DNA of 64,000 bases, taken from contig LNAC01000110.1 of assembly GCA_002007465.1 (NCBI GenBank), positions 717,222-781,221 of the forward strand, read 5' to 3'. This DNA comes from Ailurus styani (lineage: Eukaryota > Chordata > Mammalia > Carnivora > Ailuridae). Each line of letters begins with the position of its first letter. Position 1 is the first letter of the stretch. Below are positions 58,638 to 64,000 of this stretch, piece by piece. Made by a program: the position numbers and the translations under genes. The notes under the pieces are model-generated. The model saw only the letters and a list, made by a program, of their open reading frames with translations. It searched no databases and had not been told where the DNA came from.

Positions 58638-59409
58638 CAGTATTCCCCCTCATCCCCCAGGGATAGGTTTCAATACCCCCAGCGGATGCCCGAAACCACA
58701 GACAGCACCGAACCCATACATACTATCTTTTTTCCCCATACATACACACCTATGATAAAGTTTAATTTACAAATTAGGCACAGCAAGAGACTAACAACAA
58801 TAAATAATCGTAAAACAGAACAACCGCAATAATATACAGCTGACCCTTGAACAACATGGGTTTTAACGACAAAGCTCCACTTACACATGGATTTTTTTCA
58901 TATACAAATACAGTGCAATCCTGCACATGTATTTTCCTTATGACTTAGCACTTTCTTTTCGCTAGCTTTCTCTCCTGGAAGCACACAGTATAGAATTCAT
59001 AGAACATGCAAATATGTCTAAGTTATAGGAAGGCTTTGAGGCAACAGTAGGCTATTAGTCGTTTAGTTTTGGGTGACACGGAAGTTACACAAAGAGTTTC
59101 CACTCTGCTGGGAGTCAGGGCTCCTAACCCCCACGTTCCTCCAGGGTCAACTGTATTAGAATGTAAGTTATGTGAATGTGGTCGCTCGCTCCAGATGTCT
59201 TATTAATACTGTACTCACCCTTCTTGTGGTGGTTGTGAGATGATAAAACGTCTAGGCGAGCGGAGGGCAGAGGAACGATGCCGGCGCTGTGACGTAGGGT
59301 TCACCTACTACTGACCTTTAAGTCATAGGTCAGAAGGAGGATCATCTGCTTCCGGATCACGGTAATTAACACCACGGAAAGCAAATCTGCCAATTAGGAA
59401 GGATCCCTG
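58638..59409 (+). mobile_element. Tigger-type MITE, interrupted by another DNA transposon
   Basis: Left part 'cagtattccccctcatcccc', 'acccccagcggatgcccgaa', 'aaattaggcacagcaagaga'; right part 'aagttatgtgaatgtggtcg', 'gtactcacccttcttgtggt', 'gaaggaggatcatctgcttc', ending 'ccctg' before TA. This is the body of a Tigger-family non-autonomous mariner-like element. It is collinear across the insertion at 58837-59153. Non-coding. Confidence 0.75.
58837..59153 (+). mobile_element. Second Tigger/mariner-type MITE nested in the first
   Basis: 317 bp bounded by terminal inverted repeats ('cagctgacccttgaacaac' on the left; reverse of 'gttcctccagggtcaactg' on the right) and by TA at 58835-58836 and 59154-59155, the mariner-superfamily target duplication. 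The interior 'ggcaacagtaggctattagt' is typical of this MITE family. Confidence 0.85.
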
Positions 59410-59411
59410 TA

Positions 59412-60554
59412 GTCTAAACTGACTTAATGAGTGGGCATTTGTGTGGGATTTGGTATCTCTGCCTTCCCAATCAGACAGGCAGGGGCACAGGGAGGTGGGG
59501 GATGCCTGTGAAAAACATTTGTTGAGAAGTCAGTCTTTGTGGTTACTGCTCAGAGAGTGCCTCTTGCCAGCCACGTAAGACCCCGCAGGAGTGCCATCAC
59601 TGATCTAGACCAGCACCGGCTGGTCAGCCCTGCCCCCTAGCCCTGGGTCATCAACCTGTCCCCACCACACAGTTGACAGCAGTGTCGTCTCCTGAATGTA
59701 ATTTTTTCCTCTGCTTCTGCCATGATTTATTACTGCATACCAACAGATGACTAACACAGAGCTTTTCATTAACTCTAAAGTGGTTTTGGAAACAGTGTGG
59801 ATGAAAGGCGTTGTGCAAAAGCAAGCCCTAAGTACTGCCTGAAGTTGGAGAAGAGGTGCCCTTTCTACATTTGTGTACATACTTGTCTGACTTTTAATTT
59901 TTCCATCACCTCACCCGGCACTAGGAAACATCTTTCATCTTGGAATGGCTCTCTTCCACACTTGAGAGTTACTTCAGTCTCTGGTGAACTGTTCTGGCCC
60001 CTGGCTGTGTTCCTCAGATACTAAGTAACATTGTAAGACTACTGTGGAATAATCTGGGAGGTGACACCTCATTTCGCACAGACAATAAACTGCATACCAC
60101 CTCACCAGAAAACAAGGTCCACTTTTCACATCCTAGGCAGAAAGCAAAATGACTTAGAAAAAGTGGGATTTTTCACATCTTTGGAAGTGTGTTTGTCTCC
60201 ACCACGGGACTGGATGCCAGCCCTGAGATTCCAGCTCCTTTCGGGGGCCATTCGGTTTTTGGAATCAAAGCGGATGCAGCCCGGAGCAAGCCACACATGG
60301 CACAGTGTCAGGGCAGGCAGTTTGGTTTACTTGAGAGCCGCACAAGGGACTTAGCAAAACCAAAGTTTTGGAGAAAAGCAGGAAGGATCATGTTTGGAAA
60401 AAATGCTAACACCTGATCCACACGTTCTTTTCTCCCCCCTCTGCGGCTCGTAATCACTCACAGATGCTGAGATGTTTAGCAGCAGGCAACCTCAACTTCT
60501 AGAGTCCCCTAAGACACGAAGTCGTGGAAGCTCAGCTCAGCTGTTCTGTTTCTT
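59412..60554. other. Intergenic, nothing recognised
   Basis: Unique sequence with short open frames that lack any recognisable domain. Confidence 0.5.
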
Positions 60555-61180
60555 GTTTGACTATAACTGTAAATTCAAATTAGGGGAAAGTTTTCTTTCT
60601 TATTTTTACCTTTTGACCCCCTTCGCCGATTTCTCCTATGCCCCCTTGCCTCTGGTAAAAATCAACCTATTCTTTTTATCTGTGAGCGTGGGTATTTTTG
60701 TTTGTTTTTTGTCTTTAGATTCCACATGCGAGAGATCATAGGGTCTTTCTGTCTGACTTATTTCACTTAGTGTAATACCCTCAAAGTCCATCCATGTTGT
60801 TACAAATGATATTTTTTTGGATGAATCATATTCTATTGTATATGTGTGTGTATGCATAGGTATGCATATGTATGACTATACCACATCTGCTTTATTAATT
60901 CATCTGTCTCTGGATGCTTCAGTTGCTTCCATATCTTGGCTATTATACATAATGCTGTACTGAACATGGGGATGCATAGATCTTGTCAATTTAGTCTTTT
61001 CCTTTCCTTCAGATAAATCCCCAGAAGTGGAATTGCTGGAGCACATGGTGTTTTCATTTTTAACTTTTTGAGGAACCTCCATAGGGTTTTCCACGGTGGC
61101 TGCTCCAGTTAACATTCCCACCAACAGTGCACAAGGGTTCCCTTTCTCTGCATCCTCGCCAACACGTGTTATTTCTTGTT
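60555..61180 (-). mobile_element. L1 3' UTR and ORF2 end, antisense
   Basis: 'ctttttatctgtgagcgtgg', 'ttcacttagtgtaataccct', 'gtccatccatgttgttacaa', 'tttgaggaacctccataggg' in standard antisense L1 order. Confidence 0.85.
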
Positions 61181-61199
61181 TAGTTGATAAACCAGGCTA

Positions 61200-62165
61200 A
61201 CAGTTGTTGCTGAGGGAAAATGTTTTAAAAAGCAAACGTACCCACATCAGTATTCTCTTCTTTGCATATTTTCTTGCAGTTTTCTGCTCTTTCTCCCAAT
61301 TAGAGAGGTCTGTTAAAATTTGCTACTGTGATTATGGATTTGTCTATTTCTCCTGTGACGTCTGCCAATTTTTACTTTATGTATTATGAGAATGTTATTA
61401 AATGCATGTAAAATTTAAATTTTCAAATCTCCCTTGTAACTTGAACATTTTTATCTTTTAAGAGGAACCAATTCTATTTTTAGTAATACTTTCTGCCTGC
61501 AACTTCCTTTTGTCTGATATTGATAAGGCACACTAATTTTTTCTTCAGACTTTACCATATACATATACTTCTATCCTTTTTCTTTTAACTACTATTTAAT
61601 CTTATGGTTTAGACATGTCTCTTGTTAAACAACATATGGTTGGGTTATTGTGTATCCAACAGGCATTCTTTTCCCTCTTAACTGGAGGATGCAATTCATT
61701 TAGGTTTAGTGTAATTACATCTTTGGGTTTTCTATTTGTTCCTGCTATTCTAGGAAGTTTCTTTTCTATCCTTGCCTTTCTGTGGATTCCTTAAGTATTC
61801 GTCATATTATTTTTCACTCTTCCAATTTGGGAGCTATCCAAATTTTTACTTAAATTATTTACTTAAACTCTGTTTTGCTTTTTTTAAAAAAGTACACAAG
61901 ATACTAATTTTCCGGTCATTGCTTACCAAGATTTACCCATATATTAACCATTTTTCTTCTCTTCGCATTTATTCTTACACCTAAGTGTTCTTTCTGGATT
62001 CACTTTATTTCCACCCAAAGTAACAACTTTTTGGAGTTTTCTTATGAGGATTGGTGGTGGAGAACTCAATTTTTGTTGTCTGCAAATGTCTTTATTTCAT
62101 CCTGTCTTTAAAATATATTTTACTGTAAAAAATATGTATATATATTTTACTGTGTATGGAATTCT
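61200..62165 (-). mobile_element. Possible older L1 sequence, antisense
   Basis: 'gtctgatattgataaggcac' and 'tgtctcttgttaaacaacat' resemble internal sequence of old L1s in antisense. AT-rich and diverged. Confidence 0.35.
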
Positions 62166-62170
62166 AGATT

Positions 62171-62398
62171 AGGGGCACCTGGGTGGCTCCATCAGTTTGT
62201 TTTAATTTTAATTTTTATTTATTTTATTTATTTATTTGAGGGAGACAGAGAGCCCTAGAAGGAGTGAGCACAAGCAGGCAGGGGTGAGGGCAGGCTAGAA
62301 GCAGGCTCTCTATTCAGTGGGGTTGGATCCCAGGACCCTGAGATCATGACCAGAGCTGAAAGTAGATATTTAACCTACTGAGCCACCCAGGTGCCCCT
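62171..62398 (-). mobile_element. Antisense CAN-SINE with an extra inverted head
   Basis: An antisense SINE body (poly(T)-like start at about 62197, reverse head ending 62398) is preceded by a stray sense head. The outer 19 bp are a perfect inverted repeat: 'aggggcacctgggtggctc' at 62171-62189 and its complement at 62380-62398. Confidence 0.85.
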
Positions 62399-62404
62399 TT
62401 TTAT

Positions 62405-62725
62405 AGCTTTTTAAAATCTTTTTAACTTTTTAATTTTTCCCCACCTCCCTTGAGATATATAACATACCACCTTATGTAAGTTTGAGGTGTACAATGTGAT
62501 CATTTAATGCATGTATATATTGTGAAATGATTGCCATGATAAGGTTAGTTATCATCTCACATAATTAGCATTGTGTTGTTATTGAGGTAAAAACATTTAA
62601 GATCTACTCTTTTAGCACCTTTCAAGTATATAATACAGTATTGTTAAGCACAGTCACTCTTCTGTGCATTAGACCCCCAGACTGATTCCTGTTCCCTGCA
62701 GAAATTTTCTAGATTATCTTTTATT
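62405..62725 (-). mobile_element. Old L1M 3' end, antisense
   Basis: 'gtttgaggtgtacaatgtga', 'ttgtgaaatgattgccatga' and 'acatttaagatctactcttt' are in the order of old L1M 3' UTRs. Confidence 0.75.
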
Positions 62726-62911
62726 GAATAAATTAAGCAATAAATAAAATAAAATATTTAAAAAGAATAAAAAGCAGTAAAAAATACTGATCATCTTGAA
62801 TGGAATGATAGCTTGACAGCCAGCTTCTGAACAGCAGCAATAAAAGTCAGAAAATAATGGAACGATACATGTAATATGTTGAGAAAAAATAAGTGCTAAC
62901 CTAGAATTCCT

Positions 62912-63098
62912 TTTTTAGAGACTTTATATATTTATTTGAGAAAGAGAGTGCATGAGTGGGGGGCAGGGGCAAAGGGAGAGAGGGACAGTCTCAAGCGGAC
63001 TCTGTGCTAAGCTCTAGATCTTGACATGGGGCTTGATCTCAGGACCTGAGCCAAAATCAAGAGTCAGACACTTAACTGAGCCCCCCCAAGCACCTCCA
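62912..63098 (-). mobile_element. Diverged CAN-SINE, antisense
   Basis: 'ttatatatttatttgagaaa', GA-rich middle, 'gcttgatctcaggacctgag' and 'cttaactgagcccccccaag'. Confidence 0.8.
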
Positions 63099-63928
63099 TA
63101 GTACACTCGAGTTTTATAGAAGAACTTGCTCTGCCCAACAGTAGATCCTAAATCCTTCCCCTGTCTTTACTAGCATAGTTTTGCAGAGTTACACGTAGTG
63201 AATTCAGTGTGTTATGGCCACTGCCCTCCCCTTCCTCCCACTGGTCAAAATTTCCTCTTAGCCACTGTTCAGTTCCAGGGCTTGTAATTCACAGAACGGA
63301 GACAATGGGTGGTGAGGAGAAAGAATGGAAGGTTTTGGAACATGCTTGAGTGGTTGATATTGGAAAGGGCTCAGAGTGGTAACAGAAAACAAGTAAATCC
63401 AGAACTTAAGAAAGAATGAATGAAAAGATGGCCCTGGAGTCATGTTCAAAATGTGGAGGAAGGATGGCTAGTGGTGTCCCAGAGAGCTAAACTGTTTGTG
63501 AAACAGTAAGAATAGGAGAAAACAGAAAGATAGTCTTAAGAGGTCTTATTGCGCTTAAGAATGGAGGAGCTCTGAATGAGAGCTATCAGAAGAGATGGAG
63601 GTTGGTTTCCCAATAATTTATTGGATTTCAGGGAGAGACTTCTTTGAATGAATCTATGGAGACTGTGTTTAAAAACTGCCTCACCTTATTTGATAAACAT
63701 GCCTCATATTCTCATTTTTAATCGATTAATAATTGCTGTTTAAAATTTAAATGGCATGATTTATCTAATGATTCCAAAATTGAACATTTAGGATGTTTCT
63801 AATTGTTAAGTCACTAGAGTGAATATCTTTTTACTTATAAAATATTTCTAGCATGGACCTACTTTTGTCAAATCTTAACATTTTTTGCCACATTGCTTCA
63901 GATCTTTTGTTTTGTTTTGTTTTGTTTA
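63099..63928. other. Intergenic, nothing recognised
   Basis: AT-rich; 'ggatgtttctaattgttaag' near 63793 hints at a decayed L1, not firm. Confidence 0.45.
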
Positions 63929-64000
63929 AAGATTTTATTTATTTATTTCACAGAGGGAGAGAGATCACAAGGAGGCAGAGAGGCAGGCAGAGAGAGAGAG
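63929..64000 (-). mobile_element. CAN-SINE, antisense, cut by window end
   Basis: 'aaagattttatttatttatt' followed by the GA-rich antisense body; preceded by a (TTTTG)n stretch at 63907-63927. The head lies beyond the window. Confidence 0.92.

Noticed and set aside
62171..62398. New TIR DNA transposon
   Set aside because: The inverted ends are CAN-SINE heads and the interior is an antisense SINE body; no transposon-type target duplication seen.
29686..64000. SLC12A2 3' end expected beyond FBN2
   Set aside because: No exon with transporter-like sequence was found in any frame; in human the gap is longer than the flank present here.

Overview
This window is vertebrate nuclear DNA. It holds the 3' third of one large multi-exon gene on the + strand, followed by about 34 kb of gene-free flank. 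The dominant interspersed repeat is the tRNA-Lys-derived CAN-SINE: a head reading 'gcctgggtggctcagt', a (TC)-rich middle, an (AAATAA)n tail and poly(A). That repeat is restricted to Carnivora. The young copies share a diagnostic-looking 'gttaaagcctctgcct' head, which I associate with mustelid-type or close caniform genomes; the order is firm, the family is inference.

Region 1 to about 29,685 is the 3' part of FBN2 (fibrillin-2). Twelve coding exons lie at 771-893, 1617-1748, 11133-11258, 12776-12982, 14014-14139, 15713-15835, 17419-17535, 18153-18281, 19951-20070, 24303-24534, 25708-25879 and 27784-28158. All junctions inside the window are GT-AG. The reading frame is open throughout and joins to 659 complete codons plus a stop. 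The order is three cbEGF domains, one 8-cysteine TB domain, seven cbEGF domains (the last two share one exon), the Cys-containing linker, a furin site RQKR, and the 133-residue C-terminal propeptide, the source of the hormone reported as placensin. The C-terminal sequence matches fibrillin-2 rather than fibrillin-1. If the gene has 65 coding exons as in fibrillin-1 and human FBN2, these are exons 54-65. A 3' UTR of about 1.5 kb ends at an AATAAA at 29661.

The FBN2 introns carry L1 fragments (mostly in the 9.4-kb intron between the second and third exons here), eight CAN-SINE-derived copies, a small CpG-dense patch near 23.1 kb, and a perfect 23-bp tandem duplication.

Region 29.7 to 64 kb has no gene I can support. 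It holds L2 pieces in both orientations, MIR copies, MaLR-type LTRs including an MLT1A/B-like solo LTR at 37.95-38.31 kb, an L1/SINE mosaic at 39.2-42.2 kb, old L1 pieces at 53.7-54.8 and 60.5-62.7 kb, and a Tigger-type DNA transposon interrupted by a second, different one at 58.6-59.4 kb. In mammals the FBN2 3' end faces the 3' end of SLC12A2 across a long intergenic gap; the empty flank fits that, but no SLC12A2 exon was recognised.

I found no undescribed multi-gene system. The most useful second looks are the propeptide, the CpG-dense intronic patch, the nested transposons, antisense and inverted SINEs near exons, and a miR-29-type seed match in the 3' UTR.
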